From: an uncultured Schlesneria sp.
GTDB taxonomy: Bacteria > Planctomycetota > Planctomycetia > Planctomycetales > Planctomycetaceae
NCBI GenBank assembly: GCA_903858935.1
Contig: CAIOKO010000242.1
Location: 1-64,000, forward strand
Direction: 5' to 3'
Length of the DNA: 64,000 nt
Positions 10,040 to 19,511 of the stretch are shown in pieces. Numbering within the stretch: position 1 is the first letter of the stretch; each line of letters starts with the position of its first letter. The notes under the pieces were generated by a model. It searched no databases, had not been told where the DNA came from, and saw only the letters and a program-made list of their open reading frames with translations. A program made the translations under genes and the position numbers.

Positions 10040-10106
10040 TTCCAGTTCTTCCTTCCCATCGAGGCTCTTTGAACTGCGGGCCTCGGTTGGGAAGGAAGAA
10101 CTGGAA
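10040..10106. repeat. Long stem-loop, about 25 bp per arm
   Basis: TTCCAGTTCTTCCTTCCCATCGAGG ... CCTCGGTTGGGAAGGAAGAACTGGAA; 19 bp perfect outer stem. Confidence 0.8.
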
Positions 10107-10216
10107 TTGGACATCTCGCCCGGTCCGTTCCAATCACAAAAAAGAGATACGCGCCCATCGGAAAATCCTGCTCGAATCGATGCTCATTTCTCCGATGAGC
10201 GTGTGAATCACCAGCA

Positions 10217-11329
10217 TTAGTTCTTTTTCGGCAGTTCAAACTTGCCGTATTTGACGAGTTTCAGATCGCCGTCTTGAACACAGCCGACACCGGGTGCATA
10301 AACTTTGTATTCCTTGACGTTCGGCTCCAACGGGGTTGTTTCTTCCATTTTCACACAATTCTTGAATGACCCGGCAGGTGTTTTGATCGACACGCCGAGG
10401 GCGATGATTGCCGCTCGATCTTCTGCGACGTTTGGGGCCACTTCCTGGTAAAAGCGTCCATGGATTAATGGTACGCCTGGCATCATCAAACCGAATTGGG
10501 CTCCGTCCTTTCCGGCCAACCACGAACCGTGATGGCCGACGACTTTATCGTTCTTGTAGTCATCTACATCTTCACCGAAATAGTAGACGCTACCTGTCCG
10601 TTTGCTGATGGCAAAATAATTGCGGGAGAATTCCACCAGTTTGCCGTTCTTGGTTTCTCGCTCTTCGACCACACGGCACTCGATGCCATCAACCATCTTT
10701 GTTTCGTCAGTGACGGTCTTCACGACTTTTTCGTCGTCGTCCTCGAAGACCATCTGGTAACCCGGTTCGAGAATGAAAAAGGGGTTCTTACCGCTCGAGA
10801 CAAGGCTATCCTTGTCTGCCGAAAAGTCGCTCGTCCAATCCTCTGAAATGGCGCCAATGATCTTGCCATCCGCCTTAACCAGGGCCTCAATCTCGTCACC
10901 GTTGCTTGCCTTGAGCTTGACCTCGTAGAACTTCAGTTCTTCCGTTCCATCCTCGACTTCGTAAAGGGCTTCCACCGATTCGACAGTTGCTTTGGCATAT
11001 CGTTTCTCGAGAGCATCCACCACCGCTGTTGGCAAATCCTTGAGGTCGAGTTCCTTTTCCAGGCCTTCGATGTCACCGTCGGAATCGAGGGTGATGTCGA
11101 TCAACTTGCCGTTGTCCTTCACGGTGACTTCATATTCGATCTCGTCATCCTCTTCATCCTGGGTCGCTTTGACGAGTTCTGCCTTGGGATATTTTTTTGC
11201 GACCGCATCCGCCACAACTTTTGGCAACTTTTCGACTTCGACTTCGACTTCGTCGGCATCAGCCAGTCCTAAGCCGGCTATCACTGTCATCGCGAGGCAT
11301 GCGCCGAATCCGAGAAATACTTTCCACAT
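10217..11329 (-). CDS. Secreted protein with two PepSY-like (beta-lactamase-inhibitor-like) domains
   Basis: Signal peptide; repeats LPKVVADAVAKKYPKAELVKATQ...EYEVTVKDNGKLIDITLDSDGDI and LPTAVVDALEKRYAKATVESVEAL. Confidence 0.65.
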   Translation of the reverse strand: MWKVFLGFGACLAMTVIAGLGLADADEVEVEVEKLPKVVADAVAKKYPKAELVKATQDEEDDEIEYEVTVKDNGKLIDITLDSDGDIEGLEKELDLKDLPTAVVDALEKRYAKATVESVEALYEVEDGTEELKFYEVKLKASNGDEIEALVKADGKIIGAISEDWTSDFSADKDSLVSSGKNPFFILEPGYQMVFEDDDEKVVKTVTDETKMVDGIECRVVEERETKNGKLVEFSRNYFAISKRTGSVYYFGEDVDDYKNDKVVGHHGSWLAGKDGAQFGLMMPGVPLIHGRFYQEVAPNVAEDRAAIIALGVSIKTPAGSFKNCVKMEETTPLEPNVKEYKVYAPGVGCVQDGDLKLVKYGKFELPKKN

Positions 11330-11495
11330 ACGATCTCTTCCATAGTCTATGTATATCGAAAGCCAGGCATCATCCGTTATGAACGCCAGTCCGCTTCCAG
11401 TACGTAAGAATACCGACTTCGACTGAGCTCACCATGATGTGAAGATAAATTCGCACTTATTTAATAACTCGGTGGCTCGTGCAGTTTCGGAGTCG

Positions 11496-12410
11496 TCAGA
11501 ACCGATAACCAACGCCGGCAACGGGACCATGAAAATTGGCAGTACCGAGTTGAAAGTAATCGTACCCGGCAAACAGTTCCGCTGGGCCGAGCATCACTCC
11601 GACAGAACTTCGGTTGTGAAACAATGTGCTGCCGCCAAGTGTTCCACAATCAATCACTGATGAAATGGTCCAGGGGCGAACCGGAAACCAGTCGAACCCA
11701 TAAGTGAAATTGACGCCAAACTCTGGTTGGATTTGATCTGCCAGCCAGTTGAAGCCGATTCCCGCTCGCCACTGCATGTGCTCGCTTTCGGCGAATCGGT
11801 ACACAACATTGAAGTCGCCGTTCCAGGCGTGATCGGGGCCGCCGTGACGGTGAGTCTGTAACCAATAATCCGTCTCGGTATCAATGCCGATGCGGTCCGA
11901 GTTCTCTAATAACAGTCGGCCTCCGAAGCGGTCGAGGTCACTCGAACCAGGGATCGCGAATGTTTGCAGGTTACCGGTTAATGTTTGCTTCTTCCCCTTG
12001 AATTCGCCGTTAATCAGCAGCGATCCCGGCAAACCATCAGCATAGGGGTAATCTGGAAAGTGTGTCACATGGTCGTAGTCGTCGCCGATCAATGCCGCCG
12101 GAACCGTAAAAGGAGATGTGATCACAGTAAGGGCCAATTGGCCGGTGAAACTACCCTGGTCTGAACAGGTACACGGCGAGTTATTACAGGTACCACAACG
12201 TGAACCAGAATTTTTACGTTCTTTCCGTTTTTTATCATCGTCGTCGCGTCGCGGTGCGTGAGCGGCCGATTCGAGTTCAGTCAATCCGTCGCTTGCAGCC
12301 CGAAAGACCGGCTTCGAAGCGGTCGATGTACTACGCGCCATCGAAACCTGGGTGGCACAGCCGACCAGGTTGATCAAATACAGGATTGCAATCAGCGGAG
12401 CGGCACGCAA
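11496..12410 (-). CDS. Putative lipoprotein/outer-membrane beta-strand-rich protein (DUF1207-like)
   Basis: Lipobox-like LINLVGCATQ, Cys-rich SRCGTCNNSPCTCSD linker, alternating hydrophobic C-terminal half ending in aromatic F. Confidence 0.55.
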   Translation of the reverse strand: MRAAPLIAILYLINLVGCATQVSMARSTSTASKPVFRAASDGLTELESAAHAPRRDDDDKKRKERKNSGSRCGTCNNSPCTCSDQGSFTGQLALTVITSPFTVPAALIGDDYDHVTHFPDYPYADGLPGSLLINGEFKGKKQTLTGNLQTFAIPGSSDLDRFGGRLLLENSDRIGIDTETDYWLQTHRHGGPDHAWNGDFNVVYRFAESEHMQWRAGIGFNWLADQIQPEFGVNFTYGFDWFPVRPWTISSVIDCGTLGGSTLFHNRSSVGVMLGPAELFAGYDYFQLGTANFHGPVAGVGYRF

Positions 12411-12619
12411 GCGATGCCTCCGATAACGGGACTTTCGACCGACCGAACGAAATGAAGCGGTCTGTTAGCAGAAAATGGTAAATGCGACCATACGAAAATC
12501 GGCTCGCCACAAAGCGAACGGAACGGCTTGTGCCCGGGCAAGGAGGTCCGATGAAAAGTCTAAGCTAGCATAAGGTAATGCTGTTTCGCGTGATGAACGG
12601 AATCGCGGCTTAAACTCGA

Positions 12620-12719
12620 GGTGCCACGGTTTTGGAATCTTCGACAAGGCCGTGTCTTCATGGTTCGACAATGTGTACGAAGAGCTCGGCTTAACCGAAG
12701 ACGGTAAAACCGTGGCACC
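12620..12719. repeat. Double-hairpin intergenic element, copy A (14-bp perfect terminal inverted repeat)
   Basis: GGTGCCACGGTTTT ... AAAACCGTGGCACC; internal GAAGAGCTCGGCTTAACCGAAGACGGTAAAACCGTGGCAC. Confidence 0.8.
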
Positions 12720-12866
12720 CTTTTCGCGGATTTCTTTTCCAGAACCACTTCGTCCCCAGTAACCGGAATATCCCATCGTCAGGTCGTTTTGTCGGGCACC
12801 GGCAGGGTGGAGCTTGGATTTGTTAGATTATCCCATTCGAAATTGAATCAGCGTAAATCCTGCGCC

Positions 12867-13346
12867 TTAGTTTGCATCAGCCGCCCGCTCTATTTCGGCG
12901 ATATCGATTTTTGTCATTTTCAGCATCGCCTCGGTAGCACGTCGCGCGCGATCCGGGTTTGGGTCAAAAAAGAGCTGAGTCAAACGAGTTGGCACCACCT
13001 GCCAGGACAATCCCCAGCGGTCCTTGAGCCAACCACAGTGCCCCTCTGACCCTCCTTCAGACAACGCTGACCAGAGCCGGTCCACCTCCTCCTGATCCGC
13101 GCACGCGATCTGGAGCGACAAGGCTTCCGTGAAGTAGAACATCGGCCCCCCATTCAGGGCAACATACCGTGTGCCTGCCAGTGTGAATTCCACGGTGAGG
13201 ACCATCCCCGCAGATCCGCTCGGCGTTTCTGCTGGCGAGCGGTTGATCCGGTCGATCCGCGAGTCCGGGAACAAAGTCACATAAAACTGAGCTGCCTGTT
13301 CAGCCTGCCCATCGAACCACAGGAATGGAGTAATTTTCTGCGTCAT
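12867..13346 (-). CDS. VOC/PhnB-like family protein
   Basis: MTQKITPFLWFDGQAEQAAQFYVTLFPDSRI...GHCGWLKDRWGLSWQVVPTRL. Confidence 0.92.
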   Translation of the reverse strand: MTQKITPFLWFDGQAEQAAQFYVTLFPDSRIDRINRSPAETPSGSAGMVLTVEFTLAGTRYVALNGGPMFYFTEALSLQIACADQEEVDRLWSALSEGGSEGHCGWLKDRWGLSWQVVPTRLTQLFFDPNPDRARRATEAMLKMTKIDIAEIERAADAN

Positions 13347-13403
13347 TTAACGTTGCCTCTATCACCGAATTTGAAAATTGAGTCTAAAGAAGGAACTTCG
13401 AAA

Positions 13404-14282
13404 TCATGACTCCAGAGGAATCCAGATTTCCATTCCCCCCATCCCCGTACCGGGATTGAATTCGGATGTATAACGCTCAAAGCAGGGGGTGCTGGCGATC
13501 TTTAGACCGCAGTCAGGCGCCCATCTGGTCCAGATCGTGTCGATCGTCTTCGGGATCGCTGAGACGTGACCGTTATGTGCAAAGACGGCGTATCGGCGGC
13601 TGTTGAGTTTCAGCGACTGAAAATCGGCGGGTAGGTTTTCAGAACTTGATATTTCAACTCCCGTCAGATAGTCGAAGCTGCAATCAGTTTTTGTGTTCCA
13701 GCAGACACCGAAGCAAACAGGGCTTTTCATTCCCGGAATGCTGCCTGCTCGAGGGACAAAACGTGCCCATTGCTGCGGGATGCCGATGCGCGTCTCCGTG
13801 GTGTAGCTTTGATTGAGTCCCGCAATCTCGAGGTCCGGACAGACTTGAAATGTCGGCGAGTTGAGACCCAATCCGGTCGCACGAAGAGCCGCTTCCTGCT
13901 CTTGAAGTTCCGGTGTAAATGCTTCGCCAAAGTCCTCCACTTCCATGTACGGTCGAATCTCGATGTCGGAGTCTTCCAACATCGGATTCGGACATTTCTT
14001 AACCCAGTCAATCGCCTCTTGAAGCGATTTGACTTTCCAGACCCAGAATCCGGCGATCAGCTCTTTTGTCTCGGAAAAGGGGCCATCAATGACGGTTCGG
14101 TTCATGCCAGAGAATCTGACGCGGGCGCCACGGGAACTCGGCGTCAGTCCGGCGCCGTCGATCATGATTCCCGCACTCACCAGTTGCTGGTTGTATTCGC
14201 CCATCGCAGTCAGCAATTCCGTGCTAGGCATTTCACCCGCTTCCGAGCCTTTCGTGGCTTTAACGATTACAAAAACTTTCAT
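13404..14282 (-). CDS. Fusion protein: YCII/DGPF domain plus GyrI-like (AraC effector-binding-like) domain
   Basis: N-terminal VIDGPFSETKELIAGFWVWKVKSLQEAIDWVKKCPNP; C-terminal YAVFAHNGHVSAIPKTIDTIWTRWAPDCG...FERYTSEFNPGTGMGGMEIWIPL. Confidence 0.85.
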   Translation of the reverse strand: MKVFVIVKATKGSEAGEMPSTELLTAMGEYNQQLVSAGIMIDGAGLTPSSRGARVRFSGMNRTVIDGPFSETKELIAGFWVWKVKSLQEAIDWVKKCPNPMLEDSDIEIRPYMEVEDFGEAFTPELQEQEAALRATGLGLNSPTFQVCPDLEIAGLNQSYTTETRIGIPQQWARFVPRAGSIPGMKSPVCFGVCWNTKTDCSFDYLTGVEISSSENLPADFQSLKLNSRRYAVFAHNGHVSAIPKTIDTIWTRWAPDCGLKIASTPCFERYTSEFNPGTGMGGMEIWIPLES

Positions 14283-14323
14283 TTGGATTTTCCCCTTCGA
14301 TTAATATTCTCTTTGATCAACGA

Positions 14324-14752
14324 TCAGTTTTGTTCGCCCGGTACCATGATCATCCATTCGACGTTGAACTTGTCTTTGACCATGCCGAAGCAGGGGGACC
14401 AGAAGGTTTTGGATAGAGGCATTTGAACGGAACCTTCGTTGGCTAATGCGTTAAATGCATGATGCGCTTTCTCTTCGGTCGGCACGGCCAAGGCAAGTTT
14501 AAAGCCATCGAAATGGGACCTGTCGTCGCAGCCGTCGGATGCCATCACCGGCGCGCCGCCCACATGAAATGACGCATGCATGATTTTTGTCTCGAAACCT
14601 TCCTGTAGCATGCCGGGTGGAGCCGGTTCGGGGCTTTCATTGTACCGCATGATCATGTCGACGTTTGCTCCAAGCGCCTCGCCATAGAACTTGAGAGCCT
14701 CTTCGCAGCGGCCAGAGAAAAAGAGATACGGAGTGATGGCTGTCGCGGTCAT
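14324..14752 (-). CDS. VOC/PhnB-like family protein
   Basis: MTATAITPYLFFSGRCEEALKFYGEALGANVDMIMRYNESPEPAPPG. Confidence 0.92.
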   Translation of the reverse strand: MTATAITPYLFFSGRCEEALKFYGEALGANVDMIMRYNESPEPAPPGMLQEGFETKIMHASFHVGGAPVMASDGCDDRSHFDGFKLALAVPTEEKAHHAFNALANEGSVQMPLSKTFWSPCFGMVKDKFNVEWMIMVPGEQN

Positions 14753-14860
14753 GATTGATCCTTTGATAAAGAATTTGCGAAACAGAACCCAGAGAATGAG
14801 CGGCAACTTTGTTCTGCAGGGCCTCGAGACCCTCGCGCAGTTGAACATGTAATTGAAAAC

Positions 14861-15622
14861 TCATTCGTTTTGTTGAAGCGACGTCAGATCAAATATCTGA
14901 CGCACCTCCACGGCACCGGCGCGTGCTCCTGAATGTTCAGCCGCGATCTCGACGGCGTCCGACTGGTCTTTGGCGAGGATCAAGTAGTAGCCTCCCATCA
15001 CTTCAGAGGTTTCAGCGAAAGGGCCGTCAGTCACTATTCGCTGGCCGTTCCGTACGCGGATACTGGTTGCGGTGGCGACCGGGTGCAGTGGTGAAGCGCT
15101 GATATACTGACTGACGGCATCGAGTCGCCTGGTCAATGCGACAGCTTCATGCATTGCAGCATGATGCGCCTGCTCCCCCGCATTGCGCCATGCCTCTTCA
15201 TCGTCGTAACAAAGGAACATAAATTTCTTGAGCGATGTCTCAGTGTTCGATGACTCGGCCGTGTGCTTTTCGGCTGGCAAGCCATCGAGTTTGAACAGCG
15301 GCCGAATCTCCACAGTCCCTTTTAGGGCCGGTGGTAACCGACTCGAAATCGAGATCGCTTCGTCGAGATTCTCGACATCGATCAGATAGTATCCTCCGAG
15401 TTGTTCCGTGGTCTCGGCAAATGGGCCAGCAGTGATGAACCGCTTTCCTTCACGAACCCTGACAGTCGATGCCGTGGCAACCGGGTGCAATGGCGCCGCA
15501 GAAATCAACTGGCCTTTAGCAGCCATTTCCTCACAAATTTGCATCGAAACTTCGACGCACTGTTTCCATTCTTCAGGAATCCAGGCATTCTCAGGGCTGT
15601 AGATAAGCAACATGTACTTCAT
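14861..15622 (-). CDS. Tandem YCII/DGPF-domain protein
   Basis: Two copies: RFITAGPFAETTEQLGGYYLIDVENLDEAI and RIVTDGPFAETSEVMGGYYLILAKDQSDAVEIA. Confidence 0.92.
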   Translation of the reverse strand: MKYMLLIYSPENAWIPEEWKQCVEVSMQICEEMAAKGQLISAAPLHPVATASTVRVREGKRFITAGPFAETTEQLGGYYLIDVENLDEAISISSRLPPALKGTVEIRPLFKLDGLPAEKHTAESSNTETSLKKFMFLCYDDEEAWRNAGEQAHHAAMHEAVALTRRLDAVSQYISASPLHPVATATSIRVRNGQRIVTDGPFAETSEVMGGYYLILAKDQSDAVEIAAEHSGARAGAVEVRQIFDLTSLQQNE

Positions 15623-16026
15623 GTCGTGATCCCTTCCGAGTCCTGTTTTCTGGTTGATTTACCGAACGCCAATGAAAAGATTTCCGGATATCGCAGCCCC
15701 AGCGCGATCCACATCACCACGCCGATAATGATCGGAAAGAACCACGCTTCACCGACACGTAAGTGAGTCATAACGGCACCACCGAGATACGCCGTGATGA
15801 GAATCGCACCGGGGAATGACGTTCGTGGAATCAGGAACACAATCGTAATAAGGATTTCGATAATACCGATGACCGGTACGAGATCGGGCTTAATACCCAT
15901 ATGATCCATCATTTCTGCCTTGCCGGGCCAGTCAACAAACTTGCCTGCGGCACTCGGGCCGATCAGAAACAGTCCGAGCAAACATGTCAGAATCCAACCT
16001 GCAATACGTTGTGCTTTCGAGGGCAT
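15619..16026 (-). CDS. DoxX-family membrane protein
   Basis: Four TM segments; SAAGKFVDWPGKAEMMDHMGIKPDLVPVIGIIEILITIVFLIPRTSFPGAILITAYLGGAVMTHLRVGE. Confidence 0.85.
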   Translation of the reverse strand: MPSKAQRIAGWILTCLLGLFLIGPSAAGKFVDWPGKAEMMDHMGIKPDLVPVIGIIEILITIVFLIPRTSFPGAILITAYLGGAVMTHLRVGEAWFFPIIIGVVMWIALGLRYPEIFSLAFGKSTRKQDSEGITT

Positions 16027-16163
16027 AAAATCGTTCCATCTGAAGTAATTTGTCAACTTTCACGCAATTGTCGAATACCGATGCCGTCAATCGACAATGT
16101 TCCCGAAAATTTCCTGAGAATTCGGTTTCCCAGTCCTTTTTCGAGTGAATTGTCGTCAGAAAT

Positions 16164-17411
16164 TCATAATTCGGACAGACGTCGAGTCAGAAAACGTCGT
16201 TCGGGTTCCTGTCGGGCCAGCGAGATTGCCTGGTTGAATGCTTCACGTGCATCAGCAACTCGTCCCAAGCGGCGACATAATTCTCCTCGCGCTGCGTGAG
16301 ACAGGTGATAGTCCAACAGGTCACCACGTGCAAGAATCGAGTCAATCATCACCAGCCCGGCTTCGGGGCCGTCACGCATCGCCATCGCCACAGCACGATT
16401 GAGCTCGACAACAGGGGAGGGGTTAAGCGACAGCAGGGCGTCATAAAGAGCCACAATCTGCGGCCAATCGGTTCTTTCCGCCGTTGGAGCCGTTGCGTGT
16501 ACGGCTGCAATTGCCGCTTGAACGGAATAGACTCCAAACCGCCGCGTTGACAGTGACCGCTCGACAAGCGAAAGACCTTCTTTGATCAACGACGCGTTCC
16601 ACAAGCTTCGGTCCTGATCCTCAAGCAAAATGATGTCGCCATCGTCTGTTGCCCGTGCGTTGCGGCGTGACTCCTGCAGCAGCATCAGCGCCAGCAATCC
16701 GATCACTTCGGGGTCGTGCAGCAATTCCAACAGCAGTCGCCCCAGCCGTATCGCTTCCCCGGACAGATCGGCCCGTGTCACAACGTCGCCGGAAGACGCT
16801 GAGTAACCTTCATTGAAAACCAGGTAGATCACTGCCAGAACCGATTCAAGTCGTTGCGGGAAATCGGAAGTAGTGGGAATCACAAACGGAATCCCGGCAT
16901 CACGTATTTTCGCTTTACCACGTACGATCCGCTGAGCCATCGTCACTGGTGCCGTCAGGAACGCACGAGCGACTTCATCGGTCGACAATCCACAGACCTC
17001 GCGTAATGTGAGCGGCACCTGGACCATGGGATCGATTGCCGGATGGCAGCAGGTGAAAATCAGCCGCAGTTGATCGTCTTCGATGTCGTGACTGGCACGT
17101 TCGTCATTGGACGCCGCGACGGCTTCAATCCGACGGACAACGTCCGGTGCCAGCCCATCAAGCCGACCACGTCGACGCAAGACATCAATTGCCTTGAACC
17201 GACCGGTTGAAATCAACCAGGCGCGAGGATTCTCCGGAACACCCGTCTCGGCCCACTGAGTCACCGCCAGGGTGAAGGCCTCATGCATCGCTTCTTCAGC
17301 CAGGTCAAAATCTCGCAGTAACCGCACGAGTGTGGCAAACACGCGACGCGATTCCGAGCGGTAAACCTCGTCGACGTTCTGCCGGATTATCTGGTCATTC
17401 GGAACGGACAT
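16164..17411 (-). CDS. RNA polymerase sigma factor with long C-terminal extension (ECF42-like, DUF6596)
   Basis: VYRSESRRVFATLVRLLRDFDLAEEAMHEAFTLAVTQWAETGVPENPRAWLISTGRFKAIDVLRRR; C-terminal FNEGYSASSGD, LLALMLLQESRRNAR, SLNPSPVVELNRAVAMAM. Confidence 0.95.
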   Translation of the reverse strand: MSVPNDQIIRQNVDEVYRSESRRVFATLVRLLRDFDLAEEAMHEAFTLAVTQWAETGVPENPRAWLISTGRFKAIDVLRRRGRLDGLAPDVVRRIEAVAASNDERASHDIEDDQLRLIFTCCHPAIDPMVQVPLTLREVCGLSTDEVARAFLTAPVTMAQRIVRGKAKIRDAGIPFVIPTTSDFPQRLESVLAVIYLVFNEGYSASSGDVVTRADLSGEAIRLGRLLLELLHDPEVIGLLALMLLQESRRNARATDDGDIILLEDQDRSLWNASLIKEGLSLVERSLSTRRFGVYSVQAAIAAVHATAPTAERTDWPQIVALYDALLSLNPSPVVELNRAVAMAMRDGPEAGLVMIDSILARGDLLDYHLSHAARGELCRRLGRVADAREAFNQAISLARQEPERRFLTRRLSEL

Positions 17412-17530
17412 GGGTCGGTGAACCGGTGACACGGGACATCTGCACTATTTTATGAAAACTCGAAGAAATTAACGGGAGACCTTCGGTCGTTTTCGTGAGC
17501 GGAGTCAAGAGATCCGTGCACAACGCGTTA

Positions 17531-18241
17531 TTACTTTGACGTGCGTCTTACTGCAACGACTTTGCCGACGATTCTGAAATCATCTTCGGGGCCAACGGGG
17601 ATGGGCTTAAAGCGAACATTTTCAGGCAGAAGCGAGATTTCTCCGTTGCGATGATGCAACCGTTTCACCGTTGCTTCGTCGTTTAACAGAGCCACGACAA
17701 TATCACGATGATCAGCGAGTGGCTGCTGCCGGACAACAAGTACATCGCCTGAATGGATTCCTGCGTCAATCATGCTTTGGCCAGAGACCGTTAACGCAAA
17801 GTGGCGGCCGGTTCGAACCGTTGCGGCATCGACCAGCAGTTCACCCAATTGGTTTTCGGGTGCGAACATCGGCACGCCGGCGGCCACGGTTCCCAACAAC
17901 GGAATCGCCACTAAACCCGCCAGTTGTGGTTCGTCTACCGAGCGCAAAACGACAAGGCTACGCGATTTTCCAGAACTTCGGCTGACAAAACCGTTCCGCT
18001 CCATTCGCTGAATCAGTTTATAGATACTGGCGACACCTTGATCCAGATGATCGGCCAGTTCGCGCAGCGTCGGAGACATTCCATCGCGGTTGATATGGTC
18101 CTGGATGGCAACGAGCAGTCGCTCTTGCGACGGCGTCAGCGACTCGATAATCGGCCGGCCTCGTCCTCGTTTAGGAGTGGACTTTGCTGAGTCCCCTTTG
18201 AGAGGCTTGGGCTTGATGGGTTTCACAGCGGATTTGGACAA
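17531..18241 (-). CDS. lexA: LexA-like repressor (S24 peptidase)
   Basis: N-terminal wHTH (LTPSQERLLVAIQDHINRDGMSPTLRELADHLD), Ala-Gly cleavage site GTVAAGVP, S24 SGQSMIDAGIHSGDVLVV and K (NDEATVKRLH). Confidence 0.88.
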   Translation of the reverse strand: MSKSAVKPIKPKPLKGDSAKSTPKRGRGRPIIESLTPSQERLLVAIQDHINRDGMSPTLRELADHLDQGVASIYKLIQRMERNGFVSRSSGKSRSLVVLRSVDEPQLAGLVAIPLLGTVAAGVPMFAPENQLGELLVDAATVRTGRHFALTVSGQSMIDAGIHSGDVLVVRQQPLADHRDIVVALLNDEATVKRLHHRNGEISLLPENVRFKPIPVGPEDDFRIVGKVVAVRRTSK

Positions 18242-18290
18242 TCAACAATCCTTTTTGATTCTGAACAGATCATTTGCCAATCGCCAGAAA

Positions 18291-19376
18291 TCACACGCGA
18301 CCGGCAGGTCCAGGCGGATTCAACAGCCGGCCAAAGATCATACGACCGGCGCTGTTTTGAAGCATGCTCGTCACCACCACATCGATCTCTTTCCCAAGCA
18401 ACGTCGAAGCCTGTTCGCAAACGACCATCGTCCCGTCGTCCAGGTATCCAACTCCCTGGCCAAACGATTCCCCTTCACGCATCACTTTAATATGGAGTTG
18501 TTCGCCAGGCAAATACCGAGGCTTCAACGCGTTTGCCACGTCGTTGAGGTTGATGACATCGACGCCTTGAACACTGGCGACCTTGTTCAAGTTGAAATCG
18601 TTTGTCACGACTCGGCCACTCATCCGTTTTGCCAGAGCGACAATACGCTGATCGACAGTATGGTCGAGATCGTCCTTTTCCCGGACTTCGAGCATCCGCA
18701 CTTCGACTTTGGGTTTCTGTTGAAGTTTTGTAAGGACATCCAGACCTCGTCGGCCGCGAGTTCTGCGATTTTTGTCCTGACTATCGGCAATGTTTTGCAA
18801 TTCTTCGAGAACGAAACTGGGAACGATCAATTCTGTATCGAAAATACTTGTGTCCATCACATCCGCAATTCTTCCGTCGATCAGGGCGCTGGTATCGATG
18901 ATCAGTGGTCGCCCCCCTTTAATCTCTTTGGCAAACTCGACATACGGAATCACGAAGCGAAAATCATCCTTGGTTTGCAATAGAAACGAGATGCACATAT
19001 ACGGCAACATGATCCCGGCAATACCCCCGATGACGCGCGCGTACGGATTCTCGCCCTGCAGATTGTTCCCATCAGCATCCTTTTGAATGCCGACGCCAAT
19101 CGAGGTCATAAACGCTTGAGCCGCATATTGCAGTTGAAATGCCAGAAGCCAGCCGACCAAAAGCCCGAAATAAATGGCAGAGATGACATCCAATCGTTTT
19201 CTGGGGAACAAAATGTCGATGAACGTGACAATTTGAGTCAGCAGCATGATCAAGATAAATGACAACGCCGCGTACTTCTTGATGAATTCCGGAGCCATTG
19301 GATTTTGCACCAGGGCAACCGCAGCTCCCGCACAGATCAAGACATACGTAACGCGTAGGAAGATTAACATATCCAA
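18291..19376 (-). CDS. Membrane-anchored PIN/TRAM domain protein (YacL-like)
   Basis: N-terminal TM segments, then PLIIDTSALIDGRIADVMDTSIFDTELIVPSFVLEELQNIADSQDKNRRTRGRRGLDVL...VVTNDFNLNKVA; C-terminal TRAM-like region. Confidence 0.92.
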   Translation of the reverse strand: MDMLIFLRVTYVLICAGAAVALVQNPMAPEFIKKYAALSFILIMLLTQIVTFIDILFPRKRLDVISAIYFGLLVGWLLAFQLQYAAQAFMTSIGVGIQKDADGNNLQGENPYARVIGGIAGIMLPYMCISFLLQTKDDFRFVIPYVEFAKEIKGGRPLIIDTSALIDGRIADVMDTSIFDTELIVPSFVLEELQNIADSQDKNRRTRGRRGLDVLTKLQQKPKVEVRMLEVREKDDLDHTVDQRIVALAKRMSGRVVTNDFNLNKVASVQGVDVINLNDVANALKPRYLPGEQLHIKVMREGESFGQGVGYLDDGTMVVCEQASTLLGKEIDVVVTSMLQNSAGRMIFGRLLNPPGPAGRV

Positions 19377-19511
19377 ATCCAGCCCTGAGGTGTTTAATTT
19401 TTATGCTTCGCAAGAATGAAACGCCCAGTATAGACAGCACGTCGGGGTCTCACCAGTACAGAAACATCCCAACGTCATTCGAGTAGATTGTCAACGATTA
19501 AGGCTTGGGTC

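Noticed and set aside
12465-12776. 103-aa minus-strand ORF
   Set aside because: Overlaps repeat copy A and has no protein-like motif.
13770-14426. 218-aa plus-strand ORF
   Set aside because: Antisense to the YCII-GyrI and VOC genes.
18090-18983. 297-aa plus-strand ORF
   Set aside because: Antisense to lexA and the PIN/TRAM gene; no domain signal.
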